Notes: a model not told the origin generated them from the sequence alone. A DNA stretch of 64,000 nt from Daphnia carinata (GCF_022539665.2 NC_081332.1:6972303-7036302); one strand, 5' to 3'; positions 12,291 to 23,559 are shown, counted from the stretch's first letter. Translations and numbers: made by a program.

Positions 12291-12833
12291 CTATAGTTTG
12301 CTCCTTCCCCCTTTGGCTGTCTTGCTGGTTTTCTCTTCTTTTAGTCGAGAGGTTACCGTTATGCTCCTGTTCCCATTTTCCGAGGAGGGTTTGCGCTCTT
12401 TTACTGCATGCTTCAGTTTCCTTTTGTTGGTCGTCTGGTTTGTTCGTTTTCGCGGAGGTTGACATTGAAGATAGTCTTCACTGTCGTATCCTATTGTAAA
12501 GTCAACACTGTAGTCACTTTCCAAATCGGGTTCTATTCCACTATACGCCATTAATCCCTCGTTTTCATCATCACTTGATTCACTACTGTCATTTACTTCC
12601 TCTTTATTTCCGTAAAAGTCGTTCTTTTCCGTTTCTATTCCATTCCATCCCATGTATTGCACTAATTTCTTGTTTTCATCCGCACTTTTCGCACTTGCTT
12701 TTGCTCTGCAGTCCGGTTGGCTATCCTCACTTTCGGTGTCGTCGATGGTGATCAGTTCGTATACTTTTTCCATTTTCCCGGGGATTATGGTACCTTTATA
12801 GTCGTAAACTTTGGTGATGAAATTATTAGCCAT
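12291..12833 (-). CDS. Unrecognised acidic/basic ORF downstream of env (~180 aa)
   Basis: An open frame runs from an upstream ATG at 12863. The ATG at 12833 (context AACATGG, reading MANNFITK) is the better start. The first two thirds are acidic (DDTESEDSQ, SSESSDDENEG). The end is strongly basic, with PPRKRTNQTTNKRKLKH and KERK resembling a nuclear localisation or RNA-binding segment. There are no Cys clusters and no membrane segment. It sits between env and the 3' LTR of element B, where complex retroviruses keep accessory genes. I do not recognise a family. It may be an accessory protein of the element, a captured host fragment or chance; element A lacks this part, so conservation cannot be checked here. 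Confidence 0.45.
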   Translation of the reverse strand: MANNFITKVYDYKGTIIPGKMEKVYELITIDDTESEDSQPDCRAKASAKSADENKKLVQYMGWNGIETEKNDFYGNKEEVNDSSESSDDENEGLMAYSGIEPDLESDYSVDFTIGYDSEDYLQCQPPRKRTNQTTNKRKLKHAVKERKPSSENGNRSITVTSRLKEEKTSKTAKGGRSKL

Positions 12834-12863
12834 GTTGGAATGAATTAATGGTACGTGGTGCAC

Positions 12864-13247
12864 ACTCTGAATTGTGAAACTTTGCAGGATTTATGTCGTT
12901 GAAACACTGGGGAGAGTTTCGCATTTTTGCAAACCTTTCAAAGTTTGTCGCATTGCTTTTCTCTTTTCCTTTAAGTTCTTGATTCTATGTTCTTAATTTA
13001 TTAACAAGTTTTCGTGCATTTAATTTTGTTCTCTTTTCTGTTTTCTCACCTTGGTTCTACGTCTTGTGATGCGTTGACAATTGGATTTATCGTAGTGCGA
13101 GTCGACGAAAATCCTGTTTGTATTTGAACTTTCTTTATTCCTTTTTAATTGTTGTCCGTTCTTATAGAGATTTTATTGAACTTCTTGAGTTAGTTATCTT
13201 CGTTCTTTTCTTTCGTAGAGATTACTGCTTCTTTTTGTTGCTCTTGT
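12864..13247. other. T-rich noncoding stretch within gypsy B
   Basis: Nothing coding is visible on either strand. It lies between the two small ORFs of the post-env region. Confidence 0.4.
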
Positions 13248-13577
13248 TTGAATAAACAATTTATATATTTTTTGAGTAATAATCTGATTTCTTTCAGCAA
13301 CCATCTTGGATACGCACGTTACCGCGATGTCTATCCTTTGAGGTTCGCCCGGTTTCTTTGGTGGCTGGAGTCTGGTGATGATATTTATCACCCTACTCCA
13401 ACGTCTTCTCGGTTGATTGAGCATCTCCAAGAAGAACATGAAGATCGGTTGGCGATAACACATGTTGCCCAGATTTACAATTATCTACTCTATGGTGATC
13501 CTCTTCCCGGTGGACGAATGATTATATTTTCCTCTGTTTGTGTTATTATTTGTGTTTGTTTGTTATTTTGTAGTTAA
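13248..13577 (+). CDS. Unexplained antisense ORF in the post-env region (109 aa)
   Basis: The open frame is on the strand opposite to element B. The middle part (RDVYPLRFARFLWWLESGDD through THVAQIYNYLLYGD) has a protein-like composition, and the last ~20 residues form a hydrophobic segment ending in Cys/Leu/Phe. A good splice acceptor (TTTCTTTCAG) ends near 13299, so an exon starting there is also possible. The two minus-strand frames across the same bases look poorer. I do not recognise the protein. Confidence 0.25.
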   Translation: MNKQFIYFLSNNLISFSNHLGYARYRDVYPLRFARFLWWLESGDDIYHPTPTSSRLIEHLQEEHEDRLAITHVAQIYNYLLYGDPLPGGRMIIFSSVCVIICVCLLFCS

Positions 13578-13912
13578 GGTGTTAGGTGGAAATACAAAAA
13601 AATTATTCGAGTTTGTGTGTTTGTTTGTTTTGTCTATCATAAAGTTTTTTAAGTTTATTGTTTTGTTTTTGCTTTTGATTTTGTAGATAATTTGTCAGTT
13701 GGGAATACAAAATGTTATTTGAGTTTGTTTTACTATAAAGTTTGAAGTAAGGCACAATGGTAAGGAAAAAAAAATAAGAATCAACTTAATTGTTGAAGTT
13801 TTTAAATGCTGGTAAGTGTTATTCGCTGGGGCTGCTAATTTATTATATAATTAATGAAATTTTCAAGGGCTATGTTTAGTGGCTACTTTTAATTTCGATG
13901 ACCTTGGGACTT
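13578..13912. other. Post-env noncoding DNA with a short direct repeat
   Basis: A ~60-bp block is present twice about 115 bp apart (near 13585-13650 and 13698-13748). It is recognised by GGAAATACAAAA...TTATTCGAGTTTG and GGGAATACAAAA...TTATTTGAGTTTG, each followed by CTATCATAAAG or ACTATAAAG. No gene is seen. Confidence 0.5.
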
Positions 13913-16900
13913 TTACTTTTTGGCTGAATTACTGTTGTCTGTTTCTGACATGCAACGACATAGGTCTTCCCAAACCATGCCATACCCTACTACGTAAGTA
14001 CATGTTGTGTGTTTTCCTGTGCAACTTTTGGGTGTGTCGGCTTCTTCGATAGATGGGTAGATTAATGAATTTGGTGCGCTTGGTCGTGGAGGGCGCACTT
14101 GACCTTGTCTTTCCATTGTCAGTTGTGTAGGGGCGGGTGTTCTTACGAACGGTTGTTCGATGGCTATTTCTGAATGATAATTTGTTTCTCGTGCCGGTAT
14201 CATTGATGCCAGTTCGTGGTCTTCCTCTATGCCATCATCGTATCTGCTTGTAAACTTCCGGTTTCGGCGGATATGTTCTTTAATCTTCGAGATGGGGTTG
14301 CAAATGATGAAGATTCGTAAACATACAAGGAATAGCACAAATCCAATCGCTGAAAGGCCTATTATTTTCAATTTGTCGAACCATGATAACATGTGACCTA
14401 TCTGATTATTTTGTTGCTCTGACATCACAATATCTCCAACAGAATTGGAATTTCCTTCTTGCATTCTGCCAACTAGGTCATTTGGAATATTTAATTTTTC
14501 CATCTCCATTGTCTCGTGTGCTGGATGACTTTTTAGCAAGAAGTCGAAATCATTTAGGTGGACTTCTTCAAATTCTGTAATGAGGTCTAGATTAGGCATG
14601 TGGATGCTAGGTTTCTGTCGTATCCAATCTCCTGTTGTAGAGTTGTGTTCCCAGGTGTGTGGATTTCCATTCAAATTCACTAACGGTGTTTTCCAAAAAC
14701 AATCGGAAAATGGATGAATTGACCATCCATCTGTTCCGATCGTACAGTTTTTTCCTTCGTAAGTAAAGAACGGTTGAAATCCACATTTTGTTTCATTCGC
14801 TGATATAAAAATTCTTTTGGCTTCGCATTGTTGAAGTGTCATTGCTTGACCGAAGCCTTGTAGTCTCGTGCAGATTGGTAAACCTACTGCTGCTGCGGCC
14901 AAAATTCCATTTGTTTGAGCTAAGATAACAGCTTGTGATCTTGATGATGGCTGATAGTTGACAATACATATCTCGAATTTCTTTTGCGAGTTTGTTCTCG
15001 TGTTCTGTTTCAATGCTGATTTTGTATTGGTCGTGCATCTTGCTTATTTCGTATTTAATCTTTTCGTTGAATTCCTCGATGTTTTTGGGGAGACCGCTTT
15101 CTATATTTTCAGTATTTAATGATTCTTCTGTTTTCTGGTCCATTAACAGGGATTCTGCTGGCGGTAAATGTTGAATATTGTCTTCTTCTATGGCCTGAAC
15201 TTGATTTTTTTCTGTTGTAGTCGTTGTTTCTGCTGTAGCTAATGGGGTCATCCTGGCTGTCTGTGTTGATGGTTGTGGGGTCGTCGAACTCTCTTTTACT
15301 GTCGTCGTACTTTGCGTAGTTGTGTTTGGCTGGCGCGTTGGTGTTGGAGCTGTTGTTGTGGAACTCGTAGTGGGCATAGTTGTCGTTGACGTAGGCTTAG
15401 TAGTTGTACTTGTTGTTGAAGTCGAAGTTATTTTTACAGTTGTCGTAGGCCTAGTTGTAGTGGTAGGTTTAGTGCTTGTTGACGTGATTATTGGCTTTGT
15501 AGTTGCTGGGGGTTTTGATGAAGTTGACGTCATATTTGGCTTAGTAGTAATTCTATGCGTTGTTGTGAGTTTGTTTGTTGCTGTGGTTACAATTGGCCCA
15601 ATTGTAGTCGTAGTTTTTACCGTTGTTTTTGTCGTTGTTCCCAATGTTGTTTTTATTGTTGGCTTCGAAGTCGTCGTCGCGCTTGTCGTTGTTGTGGATT
15701 TTTCTGTTGTGGGCGTGGCAGGGGGCGGGGCCAATGTTTCATTCTTTTCTGATTGGTTGTTTACTTCTCTTTGCATCAGTGGTGGAATGTATGGGAGGTT
15801 TTTCCCGTCCAATGGGTGTTGAGTGTGTAGTGCAATGATGGCTGCCGCTGAGAGCGTTTTTGGCTGGTGGGAGTTCCGATATTCGAAACTAAAATGTTGT
15901 TTTTGGCTGGAGCCGTGACAATGCCCCAGGCTCACTCGTTCTACTCTCTGTGTGAGACACTTTCTGTCTGATGAGGGTGAATGTAACCCCGTTCTATCTG
16001 TCGCCATGAGATGCCCTGTGTGTTCGAATGTGCCCCAAACTGAACTGGTTTTAGCGCATTCCTGGAGCACTAACATTGTCGTTTTGGCTTTGATACATGT
16101 GTTTGTATTAAAAGGTCTGATGGTAAAATCAGATGTGTATTCGAAAGCTTGTCCTTGTTTTTTTGTTCTGCTGCAGTTAGCAACTGTAGTTTGTGATCGC
16201 ACTAATGGGACATTACTGGTTACAAGTGTCCTTAGTTCTTCTTGACATTTGGTCCAATGCGTGTTGCATTCTTCTAGTGTCATCTGTTTGTTTACTCCGT
16301 GGTGTGTTAAACAGTTTTCATTCGGTGCTTTTCCATTCTTCAATAGTCCCCAGTCAATCATGTCCCAGATTATATTTCCGCTACCGTGGTTAGTTTTTAA
16401 AATTCCTCCGAATAGTGGCGAATTAATCGTGGTTGTGATTGCCTTTCGTTGTTCTTGCTGAATTTCTTGCATTTCTGCCAAAGTGGTGTCCGGGAAATTT
16501 TCTAGGATGTCTGGATTGGTGTTTACAGTTTCGAAGATCCATTTTTGTGTTATGCTGTTTTTGTCCTTTCTGCACTCTGTTAGTATGATAGTTTGTTGGT
16601 TTCCGAGTGTAATACAGAGGTTTGATTCCTGTGAAATTAATTGATAATTTTGTTGATCTAGGATCCATCTTGTAGAATATTCTGAACATTTGGCCACGAT
16701 CACTCTGGCTGCTTCTCCTTCTGTGATACATATATCACCGTTCTGCACTCGGATTGTTTGGTCAACGATGTATTCGAATTCTGATCCTTGTGGAAGTGGA
16801 TCATCGTTTTTGAGACGAAAGTATGAGGTTACCTGGTTGCTTTCTTCTGGTTTGTATATTATGTATATCGTTGCGTTGTAATTCACGAACCGGTCTTTCT

Positions 16901-17952
16901 CTCCGATTCTGACTGATTGTGGATATCCCATTCTGATTGGTCCCCAGGCGTACGAAATGCTGTAAAGGCGTTTGCCTGAGTCTTCAAGGGGAGTGCTGAT
17001 CAAGAACGTAACTTCCTGCTGAATGGATCGTTTCCGTTTGGTTAACTGTAGTTCCCTGTAGTCCTTACACACCGATGTATCTAGGTGAGTGTTCTGAATG
17101 CATGTATGTATAGTTGTTTTGAACATCTCGTACAGTTTTCTCGTAGTTTCAGTTGGAAAGATTAGGTATGTGAGCGGTATGCCCATAACTTTGTAACCTT
17201 GTGGTGTTATGTCCCGATCTGGTTTTAGTTGAGGAATGAAATCTCGATCTGTCGATTGGTGTCGTAGAGACGGCTGGTGTTTTCGTGTTCTGGCAATCTT
17301 GGGAGTTCTAAACTCCTTTAAGCAGTGTTTGTATGTATGAATTGTTTGTTGTTCTGTCTACCCACACAATTGTATTCTGGTTCTGGATGAAGTGTCCTTC
17401 TTGTTGTGTTGTGTTCAAAGGTCCGAAAGGACTTTCGATTAGGTCGTCTGGTTTTTCTTGTTGTAGCGTGATTCGTTCTGCTACACAGTTGAGGGTATGG
17501 TATTGTTTTATGGCATACCATTGCCCTTCGCCTGTCGGAGTGGCTGTAAAACTTAGTCCTGCTGGTCCGGTCTGCATGTTGTTATCGCCACACTTCTTGT
17601 CGTTCACCATTCTCCAGCATTCCAGTGGGGTAATTAGTTTAGTTTCTTGTGTATATATTGTGTCGAAAGATCCGATCCAAAATGATCCAGTTATTTTCTT
17701 TGTTTTTATCCATTGCTTGCAGGTCCAGCCTTTCCAAGAAGCTGCTGGTTTCTGTGTCGTTTTTAAAGTGTACAACGTGGATATTCTGGGTAAGTGAGCT
17801 GTATCTGATTCTTTGTTGTTGCAGTAATATGGTGCTTCTATATCTAAAATTCCTCTGGTCTTTACGTTCTTGCAGTCGCATACGGTTGAATAGATGGGAT
17901 ATGTGGATGGAATGATGGTGAGTAATTGGATGAGTAATAGTATCAGTTCCAT
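13913..17952 (-). pseudogene. env: Envelope glycoprotein, class III/chuvirus-like, with lectin-like and mucin-like segments
   Basis: The ATG at 17952 lies 23 nt after the pol stop and starts a signal peptide (MELILLLIQLLTIIPS). The first part (to about 17308) has conserved Cys/Trp spacing and ends near SPFGPLN. The middle (17186 to about 15840) contains two ricin-B-like stretches, for example NLCITLGNQQ...ECRK...QKWIFE and NTCIKAKTTM...CLTQR. A Thr-rich mucin-like block spans about 15720-15210. The last part (about 14960-13913) has CGFQPFF, DGWSIHPFSDCFW, VNLNG, HPAHETME, a transmembrane helix near 14340-14280 and a long tail. The ends resemble glycoproteins of chuviruses that arthropod retroelements have captured; this comes from recall, not a search. 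Frame changes near 17300 and near 14955 break the gene. Confidence 0.65.
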
Positions 17953-17975
17953 CTGCGAAAAGAAAATTTGTATGT

Positions 17976-18180
17976 TTAGAATCTCGATACTTCGTGGCGT
18001 TGCCGTAAGTTGTATCGTGGATTCGTCATTCTAGTGCGTGCAGGATTATCTGGTATGGGACCGGGGATATTTGGTGCGATGGTAATACAATTCTCCGCCC
18101 TTGCTGTTTGACGTATATGCGTTCTAGGGACAGGCCTTCTTACGTTGTTACTGAAGTTTGATGATCATGATTTGCTCGTA
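17976..18180 (-). pseudogene. Integrase tail of gypsy B; catalytic core deleted
   Basis: The last residues (NPRYNLRQR...EVSRF, stop at 17976-17978) match the integrase end of element A. Upstream, similarity jumps near 18165 directly to the start of the zinc finger (RANHDH). Compared with element A, about 1.1 kb including the HHCC finger and the DDE core is missing. The element cannot encode integrase. Confidence 0.75.
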
Positions 18181-20682
18181 AAATTCCGTTGATTAACGGT
18201 ATAGGGACTACTAATTTTCCTTGTCTATCTGTTAATAGACCTTTTTCATTGATAATAAAGTTGCTTGAGAATTTCTTATTTCTATTTTTCTGGCTATCTT
18301 CTTGTATTTTCATCATTAGTTTTTGACAATATTTATCTGCTTGCTGTAGTTCTATCCATCTGTCTTCTCTCCAAGACCTTTTACTTTCACTTCCAAATTC
18401 TCTTTCGAAACCTACGCTCTTCTTTTGAAGACTTTCCCTCTCAAAACTTTCGCTTTCGTTTTGAATACTTCCATTTTCTTTCTCTAGGTGTTCTTGTTTC
18501 TTTAATCTTTCGATCCTTAGCTTTTCTTTTAGTCTTTCACTTTCTTTTCAAATATTTTCAAGCTCTCTTATGACGGTTCTTTTTTCCATTGCCCTTGTTT
18601 CTACTCGTGCTAGTGGCACTATGGGAATACGGCTTAGGGTGTCAGCATTTTGGTGCGACTTCCCAGGCCGGTACCCAATGACGATGTCAAATTCTTGTAT
18701 TTTTAGTGCCCGTCTAGCTAATCTTCCTGCGGGTTCTGTCTTGCTCATTAGCCATTCTAAAGGTCTATGGTCTGTAAATACGGTGAATCTGCGTCCGTAT
18801 AGATATGTCCTAAACACGTCAATTGCGTGGATGATTGCGTAAGCCTCTTTCTCTGTGGTTGACCACTTGGCTTCGCGGTCGTTCAGATGTTTAGAGCTAT
18901 ACGCTATGACGACTTCCACGCCGTCTGATTCACGGGGTTCCTGTACGTCGGACTCCGCTGAATCCGCTGATCGAGGTAGAGTCTGCATCTGAGCCAAGAC
19001 TGCTCCTATACCATATTCTGAAGCATCTGTGTAGATGATAAATTCGCGCGTGAAATCTGGATACCCTAGGATAGGTCTAGTTATGAGACAGTTCTTGATA
19101 CAATCAAAGGCGTCCCTTTGTTCCTCTCCCCATTTCCACTCGGCTGGTTTTCTTGTTAGCGCTGTCAGTGGGTGGGCTTTATCAGCAAAAGCCCTGATGA
19201 ATTTTCTGTAATAGCTAGCCAAACCTAAAAATGATCTCAATTCTTTCACGTTTTTGGGAGCTGGGTATGTGATGATCGCTTCTAGCTTTTCGCATTTCTT
19301 TCTTTTCAACTTTAGTCCTGCGTCTTTAAGAAGCTTAAACACTGCTTCTAGATGTGTCACATGTTCAGCAATATCATTGCTGAACACTATGATGTCATCC
19401 AGATAAACCAATGCAAACCTGAACAACACTGATTTCAATATGTTATTCATTGCTCGTTGGAAAGTGCATTTGTTGGTGCATTTGTTAGTCCAAATGGCAT
19501 TCTATTGAATTCGTATTGTCCAAGTTCACAGATGAAGGCGGTTTTGTGTTTGTCACTTTCTGCTATCTCGATATGCCAGTAGCCACTTAGTAAGTCCAAT
19601 GTTGAGAACTAAACTGATCCGCTCAATGCATCAATGGTGTCGTCAATTCTTGGTAATGGGTATATATCTTTTACGGTTATTTTGTTAAGTGCCCTATAGT
19701 CAATACACATACGCATCTCTCCATCTTTTTTGGGAACCATTACATTTGCTGCTGCAAATGGGCTGTGACTTTCTCTAATAATATTGTTATAAATCATTAC
19801 TTCAATTTTTGTTTTGACAATTAGTTTTAATGCTTCTGGTGTCCTGCGCAATCGTTGAGTTATTGGGGCGTTATTTCCTATGTTAATGGAATGTTTTACA
19901 TCAGTTGCTAGTCCTAAATCTGATTCTCTCTCTGCAAATAGAGCTTCGTGTTTGTTCAATAGATGTTCGATTTTAATGCGTATCTCGTCAGGGATATTAG
20001 TCACTTCACTTTCTTGGGTTTGTCCAATTCGTTTTGATTTTTGGTTAATTTCTGATTGGGAAAAAGATTCTAGGCTGCGATAATCTGCTTCTGTCAGATC
20101 GTTGTTGTAGTTACTATCTGATGATCGATCTGGGAGGAGTGGGATATTAATACCTGCCTTGCCAAAAGTTATGCTGTATACTGGGAGTGTGTTTTTTCCA
20201 AAGCTATGTTCTTTCCCGGAATGATCGTAATTGATCTGACTGTTTTTAGTATTAATTTTTACATTGTTGCTCGATAAGAATTCTAATCCTAATATGCAAG
20301 TTTCGTTTAAGTTTTCCATAATAAAGAAATCATGCTTAATGACGTGATTGGTGTTAATGGTGATTGAAAATCCATATTTCCCTTTTGATTTTAGTATTTC
20401 TCCTGACACCGTTCTAAATATTGGCGAAGGGGAGCCTTTAACTTGTTAAAGTTCTTCATACTCCTTTAGATTAAAAAATATGTTGTCTGAAACTAAACTG
20501 GCTGCTGCTCCTGTGTCTACTAAAGCTTTAATTTCTTTTCCAAAAATTCTAATGGTTATACGTATTAGTTTGGGTATCGCTGTTTCTAAATTTTGTGTTG
20601 GAGCGTTGTTTGGTAGGGATATTGTGTTTACTGCATTGGACGGTGGTTCGGGTTGTTGATACATGCCATATCCGTCCAACAT
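18181..20682 (-). pseudogene. pol: Gypsy B protease, RT, RNase H and linker, broken
   Basis: The protease motif VDTGAAASLVS is intact near 20520. RT begins near 19900, with the family-typical [15 protein letters not shown] near 19710. An in-frame stop at 19607-19609 and a small duplication near 19465-19490 break RT before YLDD (about 19390-19405). RNase H (YTDASEYG, DHRPLEW) follows to about 18560. A TGA at 18548-18550 interrupts the charged Glu/Lys linker, which continues to about 18180. The copy lacks a 41-bp-scale segment near 19290 that element A has, another sign of decay. Protein similarity to element A is very high throughout. Confidence 0.85.
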
Positions 20683-20689
20683 TCTCGCG

Positions 20690-23021
20690 CAATGTGTACT
20701 CTTTTATTGCACTTGTGGCAGATAATAATTCTATTTCCTAGGTTGTCAGTGGTGTTTGGTTGATTTTGTCGTGGCTGTGGGTATTGATGAGTATAGGATG
20801 GGTTTTGATGATACACCTGTTGATTGCTATGCGGTTGAAAGTTCGGTCGATTGTAGTGTATCGGTCTGTTGTTGTACGGAGGTCTCTGGTGTGTTTGTTG
20901 GTAAGTTGGGTAATTAGGTTGCCTATACCCTGTGGAGGTACCTTCTCTTCTTGGTGAAGTATAGTTGGTGCGGTATGGGCTGTTATCTCTGCTTCGATTG
21001 AAGTTTTGGTCACTAATGGAGCCTCTGCTATTCGGTCTATCGTGAAATCGGACTCGCGGATTTTGTGGTCTGGAGTATCGATCACTTGATCGCGAAGAAG
21101 ATCTTTGTTCGTACTGATCTGCGGCTGCTATGGTTATATCGGTATCCTGTGACAATTCACGATTTTTATTAGTATTTTCCAGTTCACGTATTTTTTATTT
21201 TAGGAATTCGATTTCTGTCTTTTGTTGTGAAAGTTCGTTATCTTGTTGTTTCTCGTGATGCGTTATCCCTGCGATTACCGCTTTTATTTCTTTCCCTTCT
21301 GCAGTCTCCTTGCTATATAGGATGCCTTCGGATATGATAAGTTGTTTACATAACTGATCAAAATCTTTGGGGTCTTCGGGCATTCTGAAATAGAGTTCAG
21401 CTCTGAATTTTGGTAAAATGCCCTTGCATCAGAATTTTGATTTTGGTATAGTCTCTCATTCTTTTTACTGTGTTTATGAGTCGGCCTTCGACGATGGTCT
21501 GATTTTTCTTCTTTGCCTTCAATGGACTCGTAGAGGCTGTTGATTCTTTAAATAAAGGCTTTGCATTTCTCTTCAGGTTTTTGTCTTAGCGTAGATAACT
21601 TTTTTCTTTGTGCTGCTAAGTCGTATGCATCTTGGAATCTTACAATAATGGCAGTTTTCCATTCGTCAAAACCTAACTCGTCACCTTGCCCTTCTACGTA
21701 GTTTCCAAGCCATTCTAGGGCATCGCCTTTAAGTCTGTCGGAGAAGAATCGTATTTTTTGGTTGTCATCCCAGTCGTTGTTGCGTGCTACATGTTCTGCG
21801 TCCTTTAGCCATTCTTTTATTAATTTATCAGTACTTTTCCCTTTGAAAATTGGAATTGACTTTTTGTCTTCTCTCGAAAATAATTCTCCTAATGCTTTCA
21901 CAATCGGTTGGGTTGTGGATGTATCGATGCTATCGCTATCCGTTGTGTCGCGGTCAATTCTCGAAGTTTCTTTGTGTGAAAGTTCACATTTTGACTTTTT
22001 CTTTGAGAGTCTGATACTTTTGTTTTAGTTGAAGGAGGTTATCGTTTTGGATCTCGATTTGGTTTTTTAGGTCGTCGTTAAGTTGTTGTAGCTTTTCGAC
22101 TTGTTCTGATTCTAGCTCGAAGTGAAGGGATTTGTCTCCTTCTGTTATTGAGTTTAGGTCGTTTATCTCACTCACTAGTTTCGTTATTTCTCCTGGTTCG
22201 TTGTAGGCGTCGAAGTCTTCGACTTCGGCGAATGTTACCTGTTGCTTTCTATATTCTTTTATTCTATTCTCCAGATACGAAATTTTTTCTTTTCGGTTTC
22301 CTGCCTGTATATTGGACTTTTGTAATTCCGTTTCGAGATTTTTATTCTTTGTAGTACTATCTATCAGACTTCTTCGTAAACCTGCTTTTTCTGCTAAGGT
22401 TTTTTCAAGGATCTCTTTTGTTTCTTTTGTTTCTCTCTGAAGTTGTTTGTTTGCTTCTAAAGCTGCTTTTATCCGTTGTTCGGCGTCTTCTAACCTCGTA
22501 ACCAGTTGTTTTCTTTCAACTTCAAGTTTGCTAATTATTTCTTGCCCTTCTCTCTCAACAGCTATATTGTTTTCGTCCTTTTTTCGTAAAAGGTTTTGGT
22601 TCTCTGTTGCTGTGGCAGTTTCAAGGTTGGTTTCTAATTCGCTGATTCGATTGGCATACTTTTCAAGGGCGTTTTTGAGTGCTTCATTACTTTCTTGGAG
22701 TTGCTCAAGGGAACTACTTAGGGTGTATTTGGAACTGTTTGCCTTTTTCTTGTTGCTATCTAGCTGTTTTCGTATACCTTGTAACTCGTAGTTTAAGTCA
22801 GATGAATATTTCTTGTCAGCTATCTGCGCAAGTATTACTTCTTTTTGGAGGACTCTGATTGTACCGAATAGGAATTCTTTTTCTTTACCATGAACAATGC
22901 TAATCTGTTGCAATATACTGTAAAGGTTTTCAGTGTTGCCACCGAGGGATTCTACGTGATTTTTAAATGGCTTTGTGGTGTTTGTAATAGTTTCTGCTGT
23001 TATACCACTTGGTGCTTGCAA
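20690..23021 (-). pseudogene. gag: Gypsy B gag: coiled-coil N part, capsid, zinc knuckle
   Basis: The ATG at 23021 opens a 345-residue, strongly heptad-like coiled coil rich in Glu, Lys, Gln and Leu. A frame change near 21985 leads into a retrotransposon capsid segment at 21901-21548 (IKEWLKDAEHVARN, GDALEWLGNYV, AAQRKKLSTLRQ). After further frame changes an Arg/Gln/Tyr-rich nucleocapsid (21155-20690) carries one CCHC knuckle, CHKCNKRVHIAREC. An N-terminal coiled coil this long is unusual for a Ty3/gypsy gag. The frame changes could be decay or could hide a programmed shift; several are present, so decay is likelier. Confidence 0.75.
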
Positions 23022-23280
23022 CGTTTGTTCTAACTATGAATATAATTGCAATGCGTTGTGTGTCTCTTTGCTAACTTCTTGTTTCTTAGATTCTATTTGT
23101 TGTATATGTGCTTTTGTCGTAATGGTCTGATGGCATTCGCTTACCTTTTGATGGTGTTCCTTGGTCTGGTAGAGCTGTTGGAGACTCGTCGGGGAAATGT
23201 AGAGCACAATCACTGAAATAATTTACGGGTAAGAAACTTTGTACTGGACAACAAGTGTGAGTCTCGTTGGGACAACTAAT
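23022..23280 (-). other. Leader of gypsy B with a possible tRNA primer-binding site
   Basis: Noncoding leader between the 5' LTR and gag. Next to the LTR the plus strand reads GAGTCTCGTTGGGAC (about 23260-23274). That is the T-arm and acceptor-side sequence found in the tRNA-like repeats at 55040-55054. It could be the primer-binding site, offset by about 6 nt from the LTR end. The primer tRNA is not identified. Confidence 0.4.
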
Positions 23281-23483
23281 TGTAAAGTTTCCAAATCCCG
23301 TGTATTTGCAGTGAGTTGCAGAAACAACTCCGCCTTACATGTTACAATCATGCAGTATTTATACTACTAAAGGATACAGATATTGAAGGTAAAGTAGGAG
23401 GAGATACGTTCACTTTCACTTGTGAAACGCTTGAGGGACGTATGAGGTGTGGCTTCCTCTGGATAGCCTTTGGGCTCGTTACA
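23281..23483 (-). repeat. LTR of gypsy B, upper copy (203 bp)
   Basis: Same TG...CA ends, length and TATA position as 11868-12070. On its outer side (23484-23505) the minus strand also has a purine tract (GGAGGAAGAAAGAAGG). This may be chance or may mean that another family member once lay upstream in tandem. Confidence 0.85.
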
Positions 23484-23559
23484 CCTTCTTTCTTCCTCCA
23501 AAAAGTTTCCCTACCTTACCTAATTTATCTCTCTATTTTCCTCCACCTCTAAATCCTTA

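Larger units (their letters stand above)
11868..23483 (-). mobile_element. Gypsy element B with chuvirus-like env, LTR to LTR (11.6 kb)
   Basis: Two 203-bp LTRs (11868-12070 and 23281-23483) flank, on the minus strand, a leader, gag, protease, RT, RNase H, a deleted integrase, env and a small extra ORF. The polypurine tract lies next to the lower LTR. The two LTRs are only about 80% identical by eye, and the flanks (GTGTG on the left, CCTTC on the right) are not a target duplication. The unit may therefore be a recombinant of two family members rather than one clean insertion. All large genes are frameshifted. Confidence 0.75.

Noticed and set aside
15322..15822. Long plus-strand ORF rich in Val, Gly and Phe
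   Set aside because: It is the antisense shadow of the Thr-rich block of the env gene on the minus strand: ACN codons read backwards give Val/Gly/Cys codons.
11868..23483. Element B as a simple insertion nested in element A
   Set aside because: The outer flanks are not a target duplication, and the DNA right of 23483 is not the missing gag part of A.
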